A DNA stretch of 64,000 nucleotides from Eulemur rufifrons (taxonomy: Eukaryota; Chordata; Mammalia; Primates; Lemuridae), in the NCBI RefSeq assembly GCF_041146395.1, contig NC_090996.1, positions 36,542,738 through 36,606,737 on the forward strand, given 5' to 3'. A model generated the notes under the pieces. The model searched no databases and was not told the DNA's origin. It saw only the letters and a list, made by a program, of their open reading frames with translations. The position numbers were made by a program, and so were the translations under genes. Below, one piece after another: positions 37,398-50,058 of the stretch; the stretch's first letter is position 1, and each line of letters starts with the position of its first letter.

Positions 37398-38499
37398 TTG
37401 TTAGCTTTTTGATGCTTTTAAGATTTACAAAATTTTTCTACTGAAAGAAAGCTGAGAAAAAAAAGGTTTATAAAATTGTACCCAGTTTTTTGGTTATGCA
37501 GGAGTGAAACTGTAGCCTCTGCTCCCAGGTTGGAAATGGCGGCCCTGAGCAGGCAAAGTCTTAGAGCCAGTAGTGGGGGCCCAGAGGCCTGGAGGAAGAG
37601 GGAGGTAGAGCCCCCAGGGAGCTGTGTGTGTGACCAAAGGATCACCTCCCAAAAATAAAAGGCAGAAGAAATGGGCAAGTAATTGCAATAAATAATTGGA
37701 CTAAGAGGTCTTCTCCACCCCGTAATACTCTGAGATAAAAAATAAAAACAAAGAAAAGGTAATGAAAAACATCCTAACAGTTAAAAAAAAAAAAAAAAAA
37801 AGTCGTCTGCAGGTCCACAGAAGAAGGGCTTCTATAAGCGACACCAGGGCGGGAAGACAGGCAAAACCACACACGGGCAGTTCACACAGCAGATGAGACG
37901 ACAGGCGCAGATGGGCCTTCACTGATCACCAGGGCATAAAACGTGAGCTCCAGACCGGGAAGAGCAGTCAGGAGCCCGGCTCTGGCCTCCCGCTGGCGCG
38001 ACTGTAGTGAAGGCAGTTTGGGCAGCACTCTGCAAAAGCCATAGCAGTGGGCTCACCCTTTACCCCGAAATTCCATCTCTATAAGGATTCCCCAAGGAAG
38101 TAATTAGGTATGTTTGTGTGTACAATTTTAGCTACAAATATTCAGGGCAAGGTTTTCTGCAAGTTATTTGTAAAAATGAAAACCACATAGACCTAAGTGA
38201 AAAATCACTCACCTCAACCACCTTCCTTTTCTGGGATTATATAAAGTGGTGGCCGTTGCCTTCTCTGTCCCCGTAGTCCCGCACCCATGGAAAACTGCCA
38301 GCATTCAGTATGTATTACTTTCAGCTTTTCTTGTGACTACATTAATATAAAGATGGATTATGCTCTACACGTCGGCCCGCAGTGTGTTCTGTTACATGAA
38401 TGTCTTGGCATGCTCCGTGTCCATGCTCGGAGACTAACTCTCTGTAAAGGATACAGTGTTCCTCGTGTGACGCTACCATATCTGTTTAACCTGTCTCCT

Positions 38500-39240
38500 A
38501 ATGATGAAGGTGTTGGTTGTGCAACATATTTTTTTTTTACTTTTATTTCTCTCCTCTAATAAACAGTTTTGCAAAGAATATCACTGTGCATACATCTTCA
38601 TATATGTGTGCCACTATTTTCTGTAGGATAAATTCCCAGAAATAGGATTGCAGACTTTCAGAGTATGCACTTTTTGGATTTAAAAGATAAAACCAGTGGT
38701 GTGTTGTCTCATGTTAAATTTTCAGTCATTTTGAAAACCAGTTGTTAAACACAGCCACTATTAAAAATTAAATCATATTAATTTACAAATAGATCGTATT
38801 AAAAATAAAAGTAATAAATACCAAAAACTCATTGCTTCCTAATTATGTTACTACATTTCACTATTATCTGTGTTCTTATTACCTGCGTTTATGTCTCTTG
38901 TATCTGGAGAATGGAAATACAATACAATGGTCGCTGCTATGCATCTCTTCCTAATTCCGTTTGGTGAACCACACTGGTAGCTTGAAGTCAACATGGTGGC
39001 AGTATTTACAACGTGGAAATTGTTGAATGCTACAGGTCATCTCCCCTCCCCCTCTTCCAGAGTACCACTTAAACATTTACCAGCTCACAACTGTATACAG
39101 CTGCGTTACCTTCCTAACAGTTTTAATTTGCATGGCTTTGAATATCATTGCAAATGTCTATCGGCCATTGGTATACTGTGAGTTGCCTGTTTATCCTTTG
39201 GCTTATTTTTCTGTCAAGCTGACCGACGTGAAATAATTTG
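38500..39240 (-). mobile_element. L1 3'-end relic, antisense, diverged
   Basis: TTTCTGTAGGATAAATTCCC and the later TTTTAATTTGCATGGCTTTG resemble antisense L1 sequence, with unmatched DNA in between. Confidence 0.45.
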
Positions 39241-39349
39241 GAGGCCCATCTTGTGTCTAGGGATAATAACCTTTTTCTGCTACATGTAGCAAATATTTTC
39301 CCCCCATTTCTCTTTTAACATTGCTTATGATCTTTTTTTCCCTCCCTGT

Positions 39350-39835
39350 ATTAGCTAGGGGTCTCCAGAGAAGCAGAACCAACAGGGTCTGTATAGACAC
39401 AAAGGAAGAGCTTTATTTTGCGGGATTGGCTCACAGAATTAGGAAGGCTGAGAAGTCTCACGGTCTGCCGTCTGCACGCTGGAGGCCCAGGGAAGCTGCT
39501 GGTGCACCAGCTCCAGTGCAAACCTGAAGGCCCAACAACCAGGAGAGCTAAGGGTGTGAGTGAGACCCGAGAACCAGCAGCACCAGCGTCCAAGGGCAGG
39601 AGAAGATGGATGTCCCAGCCCCAGCAGAGAGAACAAATTCGCCCTAACGCCACCGTTTTGTTCTGTGGGGGCTCTCGGTGGGTTGGATGAGGCCCACCCA
39701 CACAGGTGAGGGCTGTCTTGACTCAGTCTACCAAGACAAATGCCAGTTTCTTCACAGACACGCTCAGAAATAGTGGGACCACCAGCCATCTGGCAGACCT
39801 TTGCCCAATCAAGTGGACACATAAAACTAACCATC
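39350..39835 (-). repeat. Ancient interspersed repeat, family unresolved
   Basis: TATTAGCTAGGGGTCTCCAG at the start, GATTGGCTCACAGAATTAGG, GATGAGGCCCACCCACACAG and the end phrase ACACATAAAACTAACCATCC form a pattern repeated across mammalian genomes that I recognise but cannot name with certainty (old L1 3' end or similar). Confidence 0.55.
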
Positions 39836-40332
39836 CCAGCCCCTGAACTGTGTTTTCTCTTTATATAGTCCACTGTCTCCACTCTTTCTCTGTGTCACTT
39901 TGAGGATACCGTTTCTGAATGTGTCTAGAAGACCTGAAAGTCTGTACATGAAATGTCGCGGCCCTGGGTGGGCCGTTTCTGCCACATGTGTGTGGTGTGT
40001 CTGTGTGTCACGCTTGTGCTCCTGGAGCTGACTTCACACCTGCTTGTTCACACACGAGTTTGCCGTGTGTCAGCAGGGACTGAAGGCGTGTTGGATGCAC
40101 TGGACCATTCCTGGGCCTGGGGGACACAAGGCGCGGTAAGTGGAGTTATTTTCTGAAGTTTCTGCAATGACTGTGATTGATTTTATGAGAAAAAATGTAA
40201 AAAAAAGGAAGAAAAAAGCTCCAGCTTCGCTCTCTGTAGAGGTGTGGGGTGAAGACAGGGCTCTGGGCTGACCGGGACGGGACCGCCTCCTCCCACCAGA
40301 CCCAGAGTCTAGCAACAGGGGGCTTTGCCCGC

Positions 40333-40550
40333 CCCGACCCTCTCGGGTACCCCCCCCCAGGCACTGTGCGGTTGTGCGGTGGGACCCCGCGACCCTCTCG
40401 GGTACCCCCCCCAGGCACTGTGCGGTTGTGCGATGGGGCCCCCCGACCCTCTCGGGTACCCCCCCAGGCACTGTGCGGTTGTGCGGTGGGACCCCGCGAC
40501 CCTCTCGGGTACCCCCCCAGGCACTGTGCGGTTGTGCGGTGGGACCCCGC
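40333..40550. repeat. Tandem array, about 54-bp period, four units
   Basis: Units begin GACCCTCTCGGGTACCCCCC at 40336, 40391, 40445 and 40498, each followed by AGGCACTGTGCGGTTGTGCG. Period differences (55, 54, 53) come from the length of the C-run. The high similarity suggests recent expansion. Confidence 0.92.
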
Positions 40551-40570
40551 GCCGGCAGGGGGCGCCGCTC
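40551..40570 (+). promoter_or_regulatory. CTCF-like motif (forward), 3' of HBQ1
   Basis: GCCGGCAGGGGGCGCCGCTC contains a near-consensus CTCF core (CCGGCAGGGGGCGCC), at the end of the 54-bp array. In mammals CTCF sites lie near the theta-globin side of the alpha cluster. Binding is inferred from the motif only. Confidence 0.55.
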
Positions 40571-40590
40571 CCCCATTTTCGCCTCGCCCA

Positions 40591-40610
40591 GGCCGCCCTC
40601 TGGCGCAGGT
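40591..40610 (-). promoter_or_regulatory. CTCF-like motif (reverse)
   Basis: GGCCGCCCTCTGGCGCAGGT, read on the minus strand, gives GCGCCAGAGGGCGGCC, a CTCF-like core only about 40 bases from the forward site and in the opposite orientation. Confidence 0.45.
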
Positions 40611-41059
40611 GGGCGAGGGTTCTTGCGACGGCGCCAGGCCCAGCTTCCCTGGACCTGAGATGAGCCCGAAGGAGGACTAAGGGGACAGCCCTGGGGACGG
40701 GCGGGGACGGGCAGGGACGGGGACCAGGGCTGCCCCGCAGCCCCGCCACCAGGAGCCGCCTGTGACCCCCGACCTACCGCCCCGCTCCCGAGGGCCCGAA
40801 GTCGCCGGCCTGTGCCCCGAAGGGGCCTGTGTGTCAGGCGGGGTTCGCGATATGGGATGTGGGACCCGATGCTCGAAACCTGTCGGGGCTGGGGGCGGCC
40901 TGCAGCTCCTCCAGTCGCCCGCGGAGGGCGGGACACGGGGCGCCCCCGTCCGCCATTGGGGGCCGGACCCCCAGCTTCCCTTTGGGAGGCGGCGCCTTCC
41001 GCCCCCTCGCGTCCTGGCCCCTAGAGAGAACACGAGCGCCAGGCTGCGGCCTTGGGGGC

Positions 41060-41065
41060 TTTACT
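41060..41065 (-). terminator. HBQ1: HBQ1 polyadenylation signal, variant AGTAAA
   Basis: On the minus strand AGTAAA lies 60 bases after the theta stop codon; no AATAAA is seen in its place, unlike the other globin genes of the cluster. Confidence 0.6.
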
Positions 41066-41124
41066 GAAACGCTGGGGCCTCAGGGAAGGGGGCGGCTGGG
41101 GGTCCCGCGACCCCCACCCCCAGT

Positions 41125-41726
41125 TTAGCGGTATCTGGAGGCCAGTGCCGAGATCACGTGGCTCAGAAACTTGTCCAGCGAAGCGTGCAGGGCCGGGCTG
41201 AAGTCTCCGGGGAAGTGCCGGGCGAGCGTCACCAGCAGACAGTGGCCCAGGAGCTGCGGAGACAGGGGTGGCTCACCCGTCCCCCCACGCCGTGTCCCGA
41301 TGGGACCCCACCCCGCAGCAGCGGGTCCCCGGCCGGCCGCTCACCTTGAAGTTGGCCGGGTCCACGCGCAGCTTGCGCGCGTGCAGGTCGCTCAGAGCCG
41401 ACAGGGCGCCGGGCAGGTCGTCCAGGTGGTCGACGGCGAGGCTCAGCGCGTCCGCCACCTTCTGGCCGTGGGCCTTGACCTGGGCGGAGCCGGGGCTCAG
41501 GTCCAGGTGGCGGAAGTAGGTCTTGGTGGAGGGGAAGGCCAGGAAGGTCCTGCGGAGGAAGGAGGCTGAGCCGGGCGGGCGCCGGAGCGGGGCGGGAGGC
41601 GAGCCGAGGGGGCGCCCGGCCTCGCCCGCACCTCTCCAGGGCCTCGGTCGCGTAGACGCCGACGTTGCTGCCCAGCTTCTTCCAGAGGGCGCGCAGGAGC
41701 GCGCGGTCGGCCGCAGACAGAGCCAT
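41125..41726 (-). CDS. HBQ1: Theta-1 globin
   Basis: Alpha-type globin of the theta class, made at low level in erythroid cells in other primates, role unknown. Exons (minus strand): 41632-41726, 41345-41549 and 41125-41253, that is 95, 205 and 129 bases, the standard alpha-like layout; 142 codons with TAA. Introns are very short (82 and 91 bases), GT-AG. The protein starts [20 protein letters not shown] and ends SALASRYR. Distal H58 (in KAHGQKV) and proximal H87 (in SDLHARKL) are kept, so the haem pocket looks intact. No stop codon or frameshift is visible. It lies 3' of HBA1 in the conserved position and inside its own CpG island. Main alternative: an intact but untranslated relic. Confidence 0.93.
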
Positions 41727-41870
41727 CCCGGCGCGGCCCGCTGCGCGCGCGGCCCCGCCAAGCGGCCGAGGGGTCCCCGCGGGCGCCAGGGGGCGCCGCG
41801 CCGCCTTCCAGCTGCGACCTGGGGCCCTCGGGCTCGCCCTGGACGCTCATGCCCTTCGTGTTTAAGTGCT
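41727..41870 (-). promoter_or_regulatory. HBQ1: HBQ1 upstream CpG-rich region, no proximal TATA, CTCF-like core
   Basis: Upstream of the theta ATG the DNA is very CpG-rich and shows no CATAAA or CCAAT at the usual alpha-globin spacing. A CCAAT (complement of 41944-41948) lies far upstream. At 41781-41800 GGGCGCCAGGGGGCGCCGCG is a strong forward CTCF-like core. Promoter activity is inferred from position. Confidence 0.5.
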
Positions 41871-42222
41871 TACCGTATGAAAAACAGTATTTAATATGTA
41901 TTATCATTATTAGGGAACACTGAGTTTTAGCATGGATTTGGGCATTGGAAATCAATTAATTCTGCCTCTGAGTCTGTTTTCTCATTTTCTGTACACAATG
42001 AGGATAGCGATTTCTTGGGGTTGCTGTGAGAGTTAAAGGGATAGCGCATGTCAGGTGACTGGCTCGTACCAGACGCTCCTTTCAGGACAATGAATATTTG
42101 TGGAAAGTATAGGATGTATCCCGACAATAATAGCAGATACCCACGCAGCACTCGCTCTGTACCACTCTATACATTTAAAAAAAAAAACCTGCTAAAATTC
42201 GGATAGTATAAATTACAATTTT

Positions 42223-42569
<347 letters not shown>

Positions 42570-42579
42570 AATTTTAGCC

Positions 42580-42900
42580 ATTTTTTAAAGTGTAGAATTC
42601 AGACATTTAAGGACATGCACACTGTCGTGTAACATTTACCACGCTCTGGTTAAGAACTTTTTCATCCTTCCAGACAGAAACTAGCAGTAACTCCCCAAGC
42701 CCCTTCCTCCAGACCCTAACAACCAATCATTTGCTTTTTGCCTCTGTGATTTGCTTGCTCTGGGTGTTTCACGTGATGAGATCACAGTTCGTGGCCTTCT
42801 GTGTCTGGCCCCTTCGATGGCGATGGCACATATTCAAGTTTCAGCCGCATCCTACTTGCAATTCATTCCCTCTTGCGGCCAAATAACATCCCGCTGTGTG
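42580..42900 (-). mobile_element. L1 3'-end relic, antisense
   Basis: GTAACATTTACCACGCTCTG, CAGTAACTCCCCAAGCCCCT and the GATGAGATCACAGTTCGTGG region resemble antisense L1 3' DNA, next to the Alu. Confidence 0.5.
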
Positions 42901-43531
42901 TAGAGACCACGTTTTGCCCACCATTCGTACACTGAGGCAGAGGGCTTGCCGTTAAGGATTTTCCCAGGAGGATTCCTGGGCCCAGGGAAGAAAGCACATT
43001 GCTCTCAGTGGAGGGCTGGGGCTGTGTGGCTGCCAGGCCTGGGCCCCTGCGCCTTCCCCGAGATGCCACTGGCCCAAGGGCAGTGAGGGGTCGCCGTGGA
43101 GGCCTGCGTGGCAGAGAGGAAGCACACTGGGGGGCAGGCCTCCCTGGCCCTGGCTGCCTCTCCACTGCCACACTTTGGTAAAGCCAACAGCCTCAGGCCA
43201 GCTGAGAGGGTGCTGGGCTGGGTGCAGAGACTGGGCCTCCTGACCTTGACTGCCCCAGGACCTCAGTGTCTGAGAGTGACTGTAGCCTGGGGTGGCACTG
43301 GGGTAAAAGGGGCACCTCCAGAGAATTGTCTGGCATCTGCAATTGCATCACTCGCTCCCCATTTCATCCAGACTCGGCAAGTATTTGGGAGGCTTTAGGG
43401 AGACCAGTGGGGGAGAGGGGTGATTCAGCCCGGCTGGAAAGGGCTGGGACCTCCTTGGCCTCCCCACATCTGGCAGGAGCCTAAGAGAGCTGGCGGTCCC
43501 AGCCTGGAGGCCAGCCAATTCTTAGTGCAAG

Positions 43532-43560
43532 TGTGTGTGTGTGTGTGTGTGTGCGTGCGC
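43532..43560. repeat. (GT)n microsatellite with alternating GC tail
   Basis: About 13 GT units passing into GCGTGCGCGCTCGCGTGC, a purine-pyrimidine alternation able to adopt Z-form DNA, about 0.4 kb 3' of HBA1. Confidence 0.9.
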
Positions 43561-43889
43561 GCTCGCGTGCCCTGACATGTAAAGGTGGGGAACGAATTCA
43601 TCATTACTTCAGCAAATGTGCATTGACTCTGCAAGTCCCTGACTAAACCGCGGGAAGGGGCAAATGAATGCAGAAAAGAACTCCAGGGTCACCGATTTCC
43701 AGGGTATCCTGAGCAGCGACCTCTGGACAGCTCAACTCCCCTCTCTTTCTCCCCTCCTGTCCCCTGCTCTTTCCTGTCCTCACCACCAGCAGAGATCCTT
43801 AGGGCTCGCGCCCCAGACGCTGCCCACCCCCAGCCCTGGCACCTTCCCTGACAGAGAGGACTCAAACACAGGCTGCCACCCACTCAGAC

Positions 43890-43895
43890 TTTATT
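43890..43895 (-). terminator. HBA1: HBA1 polyadenylation signal AATAAA
   Basis: The complement of TTTATT gives AATAAA about 97 bases after the stop codon, the normal alpha-globin spacing. Confidence 0.9.
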
Positions 43896-43991
43896 CAAAG
43901 ACCAGGAGGTGCAGTGCGGAGAGGGAAGAAGGGCCTGGCCCAGAGGCCCAGAGGGCGGGGACGGGGGCGGGGCGGGTCACCGAGGCTCCAG

Positions 43992-44673
<682 letters not shown>

Positions 44674-44830
44674 GGTTGGCTCCTTCTGAGTCTGGGTCGG
44701 GACCAGAAACGTGCCCGGCGGGCGGGCGCCGCGCCTTTATGCCCCGGGCCCGCGGGCCGCGCCCAGCCGGGCGGCACTCATTGGCTGGCGCGCAGCGGGC
44801 GCGCGCCCCGCGGGGACCTCAGCGACGCGG
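44674..44830 (-). promoter_or_regulatory. HBA1: HBA1 promoter (CATAAA and CCAAT boxes)
   Basis: On the minus strand CATAAA (complement of 44736-44741) lies about 63 bases before the ATG, and CCAAT (complement of 44780-44784, context AGCCAATGAG) about 40 bases further up, as in other mammalian alpha genes. The surroundings up to about 45.05 kb form a strong CpG island. Confidence 0.88.
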
Positions 44831-45049
44831 GGGCGGGGGCCACCCCAGGGAGCCGCGTCCTCGCCCACCGCCCACCGCGGAGGCCGGGCCTGGTGGGGGG
44901 ACGGGCCGCGTCCGCCCTCCCTGTCGCGTCTCCGCCCTTCGGGTGCCCGAGCGTCCCTGGTCCCACCCGGGCCTGAGCTCCGCACGCGCTGGACGAGCGG
45001 GCAAGTGCGCCGGAGGGAAGGACGGCTCGGGCCGTCGGGGCGGGGAGAC

Positions 45050-47640
45050 GCGCGCACAGGGACCCGCTGCCCGCGCGCTCTCGAATTCCCGACCGAGTCC
45101 CTTGTGCGGTCCTTCGGCCTCGGGTCTTGCAGCCCCCTCTCCTTCCAGGAATAGCCAAGTGCGATTGAGTGACAGACAGTCACAGGGAAGGAACAGATAT
45201 CTGTCGATGCGCAAAATGCGCGGGGACGAGGGTGGGTGGCTCCAGATTCAAGCTCCTTTACCGGGCGGTGTTTGCTGCAGCCCCAGGTCATGAACTCACA
45301 GGGGTGCCCCCGCACTGGGGACCTCTGTGTGATTGTGGGGGCGCCTGTCTCTCTTCCCACTGGCCCAGTGGTCTTGGTTCAGGACTTGCAGGTAAATGGT
45401 GGTTAAGTTGATAAACAACAGAACAAGGCCTGAGCGTTCAACCTGAGGGACACGGGCAGTCCTCAAATCACAGGAGTCCACAGACCATGACGAAGCTTGC
45501 TAGAGGCCTTGGTGAGGTTGAGGGGACCTGGGTTAGTCTGGGAATCAGGGTGGGCTTCCTGGAGGAGGTGAGACTTAAGGATAAGTATTAGGTGGAGTAG
45601 AGGGAGGCTTGGCTTGAGAGCAGGGGAAGGATGGGGAGAGAAGGGCCCGGCCCTGTGGCTCCAGAATGGAGGTGGGGAGATTGAGGGTGATGAGGCCGGC
45701 CAGATCCTGCAGGGAGGGCCTTGTGGTGCAGCTGTGAGAAGGGGCAGGTGTCGGCTGGTACAGCCCCTGCTGGTGAAGAGGGTGGTTCCTGGACTAGTGG
45801 GTGGGCGGAGGGTGCGGAGGAGAAAAGGGGATGAGAAGTCCTTGTTGTGTCCTTCCCTGGGGGCCTGGTGGAAGGCCTTGCTTTGGGGAGTGAGTTGTGT
45901 GGGCGACCTTCAGCCTGTCTGGCTCCCTGATCCTGCTGTGGCGTCAGGAGGCCGTGAGGCCCAAACTGCCCGGCCGAGAAGGAGGTAGCTCAGACAAGCC
46001 CTGCAGCGTCCCCGTGTAGGCTTTTCTCCATTTGCCTTCCTGCCTGCCAGCCTCCTGTTTCTGCCCCCAGCCCCGGGCCTAGTCCTGGCTCTGAAGGACA
46101 GAAAGGATAAGATGGTGGGTGCTCAGAGGCGACACCAAAGACACCCCCACCAGGCTTGGGACAACCCTCCTGCATCTTGCTCCAATTTCTCTGCCACCTG
46201 AGCCCTTTTAAGGCAAGACTTGGGCAACGCGTCTTAGCCAAGGGCTTACAATCTTAACATGGAAAGAACTCCACTGTACAAGTAGGAAAAAGACAAATGA
46301 CTTATGAGGACAGTTGACAACAGACCTTAACAGGAAATTAACAGAAATATAGAAATGGTCAATCAAACTGTGGAATGAGTCAGAGCTGAATGAACTGGCT
46401 GGAAGGGACCAGAGGACAGTTCAGAGAGAAGAGCAAGTTGCAGATAAATGTCTACAGTATGACGATACTTTTGTCCAGTAAAAGGAAGGGCACAAAGCAG
46501 GAGCTGTCCGTGTAGCTGTGTTCCCTCAGCACAGGCGGGACCCCTGGGGTCAATCCCAACTGTACTTTGTCTCCTTGGCGGGGTGGAGGCGGGGCGGAGG
46601 GACTCTCTCCTTAATGAAGTGACCCAACAAAAAGGGGGCATGTGTGGGAGCATGGGTCAGTTTGGGTTTATTCCTTAAATGTTTTTCTATGTTCAGCTAA
46701 AAGTGGGTTGGGCTGTGAGGCAGGGATGGTGGAGTGGGGGAGGGGTCTCCCTGGCAATTCAGAGAGGCCCATGTCCACAAGGAAGGTGGGCAGCCGGGCC
46801 CTCGCCACCCCGAAGTTTTATCCAGCGCGAGCGTGCGCACGTGTGTGTGTGTGTGTGTGTGCACACGTGTGCGAGGGTGGGCTTGCTCTGGCGTCAGGGC
46901 TGGGCTGGAAGTGCTGTTCCCAGGGCAGCTGTGGAGCCAGACGGGGGGTGCGACATCCCAGTGCAAAGCTCAGAACTGCAGGGCCTGGACAGCCACCTTT
47001 CCAGAAGCTGCTCCCAGCACTCCTAGTAGAAGCACTGGGAGACTCCAGAGGCCTTGGGGAGGGGCGCCAGGGAGGGGGGATAGTGGGGTGGGCACACAGT
47101 GGGCTACGAATGTCCCTTATGAAGTGCAGGAGCAAGGGGCAAGGTACCCTGCTGAAGAGCTTCCTCAAGCAGGTGGTCTGCTCGTCCCCCTCTGTCCTTC
47201 CCGGACCCCCGGGCCTGCTTTCAGGGGTGAATGTAACAGGGGACGTGTGGGTGCGGCCAGGACACTCACTCCAACCCGCATCCTCTGGTAGGAGGACCGG
47301 TGGGAATCAGGGAAATCAGGCACCTGCCTTGGCACCAGGAGGAGCCTGTATTTGTTAGTTTTGCTTTGCTTTCGTCTGGAGTGTGTTTAACTGAGATCAG
47401 TTAGGGAGATTTCAAAGGGGGGTGTCCCTCTAGGGCTCCCCACATCTTTCCCCTAAAAGGAACCCTGGGTGCCCTTCTCTTCTCCCCAGGTCCTGAGCCA
47501 CTGCCTGCTGGCCTGGTGCCTCCCAGGCAGGAGACGGTTGGCACCTTCTCTGGAGAGAACCTTCAGTTCCCCTCCCTCCCCCAGCGCTCTCCCCTCCCCC
47601 AAGCAGCTACGGAGAGGTCCTCGGTCTGAAATAAGGAGAA
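45050..47640. other. Spacer HBA1-HBA2
   Basis: Mostly unique, moderately GC-rich DNA. A GT microsatellite lies at 46841-46861. The stretch around 45.53-45.60 kb (GGGCTTCCTGGAGGAGGTGA) looks like an old mammalian repeat of uncertain family. There is no pseudo-alpha gene and no other coding signal. Confidence 0.7.
46841..46866. repeat. (GT)n microsatellite
   Basis: A GT run flanked by GCGCACGTG and GCACACGTG, about 0.85 kb 3' of the HBA2 polyadenylation signal. Confidence 0.9.
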
Positions 47641-47707
47641 ACACCCCCAACCCTGGCACCTTCCTGACAGAGAGGACTCAGGCACACAGGCTGCCACCCA
47701 CTCAGAC

Positions 47708-47713
47708 TTTATT
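47708..47713 (-). terminator. HBA2: HBA2 polyadenylation signal AATAAA
   Basis: The complement of TTTATT, at the same distance from the stop codon as in HBA1. Confidence 0.9.
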
Positions 47714-47809
47714 CAAAGACCAGGAGGTGCAGTGCGGAGAGGGAAGAAGGGCCTGGCCCAGAGGCCCAGAGGTTGGGGGTGGAGGCGGGGCGGGTCACCG
47801 AGGCTCCAG

Positions 47810-48620
<811 letters not shown>

Positions 48621-49363
48621 CGAAGGGGAGGGAGTATGGCTGGGCCGGTTGGCAAAGGCTGCTCGAGTCTCTGGGTCCTGCCCCTGCAGAGACCCTGTTG
48701 TGTTTCTCGTGCTTCTCCACCCAAAATGCCCCCACGTGTGACCCAAACCCAGGGCAGCTTGGGGTGCCTATTTGTCAGGCTGGGCAGGGAAGCACAGTCC
48801 TTTCCAAATTGAAACACAAGCCACCTTTGCTCCAAACTTTGCGTAGGACTGAAAGCTATTATTATTAATAATTATCCGTGTAAACTGGAGGTGAAGGAGG
48901 TAACATGGGGTCAAGTTCTCCAAGCTCTCCTCTCCCCACTGGTGGATGGTGCTCCCAGGCTGCGCAGGGTGACAGGTTGCCGGCTCCAATCGCAGGGGCA
49001 GTTCGGCCAAACTGTCTCCAGGGCCCTGCTTCCAGCATCCCCGTTCAGACCTGGGCACTGACTGCCTGGCAGGCTGGTGCTCCCCACACAGACCCACAAT
49101 TGTCACTGAGGAACTGTCCTTGTTCAGAGTTTGGAGAGTTCCCGGTCCTGATCACGCCTCAGCCCTGTCTGCAAAGCTGGGGTGGACCCCTACCATTCTT
49201 GCTCCTGTCCTGCCTGGGGAGAGAGGAGGGGCCCTGGGGGAGGTGGCCCTTGGCCAGGGGACCTGCATACTGAGATGCAGCAGCTGGGGCTGGGCTGGGG
49301 GAGGGGGTTGGCTATGAGCCTGCCAGGCACCCCCTCTACACTAGGATCTCAAAAACTATTTCA

Positions 49364-49506
49364 GCCAGGCGCGGTGGCTCACGCCTGTAATCCTAACACT
49401 CTGGGAGGCCGAGGCGGGCAGATTGTTTGAGCTCAGGAGTTAGAGACCATCCTGAGCAAGAGCGAGACCCCGTCTCTACTAAAAATAGAAATTATATGGA
49501 CAGCTA

Positions 49507-49548
<42 letters not shown>

Positions 49549-49717
49549 AAATTAGCCGGGCATGGTGGCACATGCCTGTAGTCCCAGCTACTCAGGAGGC
49601 TGAGGCAGGAGGATCGCTTGAGCCCAGGAGTTTGAGGTTGCTGTGAGCGAGGCTGACGCCACGGCACTCTAGCCCGGGCAACAGAGCGAGACTCTGTCTC
49701 AAAAAAAAAAAAAAAAA
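49364..49717 (+). mobile_element. Alu, plus orientation, with internal (TA)n expansion
   Basis: GCCAGGCGCGGTGGCTCACG to a 17-base A-run. The strepsirrhine A-rich insert has grown into a TA microsatellite at about 49515-49545. Confidence 0.93.
49515..49545. repeat. (TA)n microsatellite inside an Alu
   Basis: About 15 TA units between AACTAAAAAAAA-like DNA and GAAAAATTAGC in the middle of the Alu. Confidence 0.92.
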
Positions 49718-50058
49718 GGCCAGGCGCAGTGGCTCACACCTGTAATCCTAGCACTCTGGGAGGCCGAGGTGGGTGGATCGATCGAGGTCAGGAGTTCGAG
49801 ACCAGCCTGAGCAAGAGCGAGACCCCGTCTCTACTAAAAAAATAGAAAGAAATTGTCTGGCCAACTAAAATATATATAGAAAAAATTAGCTGGGCATGGT
49901 GGCGCATGCCTGTAGTCCCAGCTACTCGGGAGGCTGAGGCAGGAGGATCACTTGAGCCCAGGAGCCTGAGGTTGCTGTGAGCGAGGCTGACACCACGGCA
50001 CTCTAGCCCGGGCAACAGAGTGAGACTCTGTCTCACAAAAAAAAAAAAAAAAAAAAAC
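49718..50058 (+). mobile_element. Alu, plus orientation, directly after the previous Alu
   Basis: GGCCAGGCGCAGTGGCTCACA to a long A-run; it starts at the very end of the A-tail of the preceding copy, consistent with insertion into that tail. Confidence 0.93.

Larger units (their letters stand above)
31170..41050. other. Gene-free spacer LUC7L-HBQ1
   Basis: No gene is supported. 31.2-35.0 kb is GC-rich unique DNA with one old Alu. Antisense L1 relics sit at 33.42-33.55, 35.05-35.40 and about 38.5-39.24 kb, and a sense L1 3' end at 36.07-36.79 kb. A repeat of uncertain family spans 39.35-39.83 kb. Tandem repeats lie at 33.77 and 40.33 kb, and CTCF-like motifs at 40.55-40.61 kb. Confidence 0.7.

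Noticed and set aside
40333..40550. Regularly spaced repeats resembling a CRISPR array
   Set aside because: The units are contiguous tandem copies with no unique spacers, in a primate genome.
40070..40936. 288-codon open frame on the minus strand with internal amino-acid repeats
   Set aside because: The protein repeats simply reflect the 54-bp tandem array, whose unit length stays close to a multiple of three; no other coding evidence.
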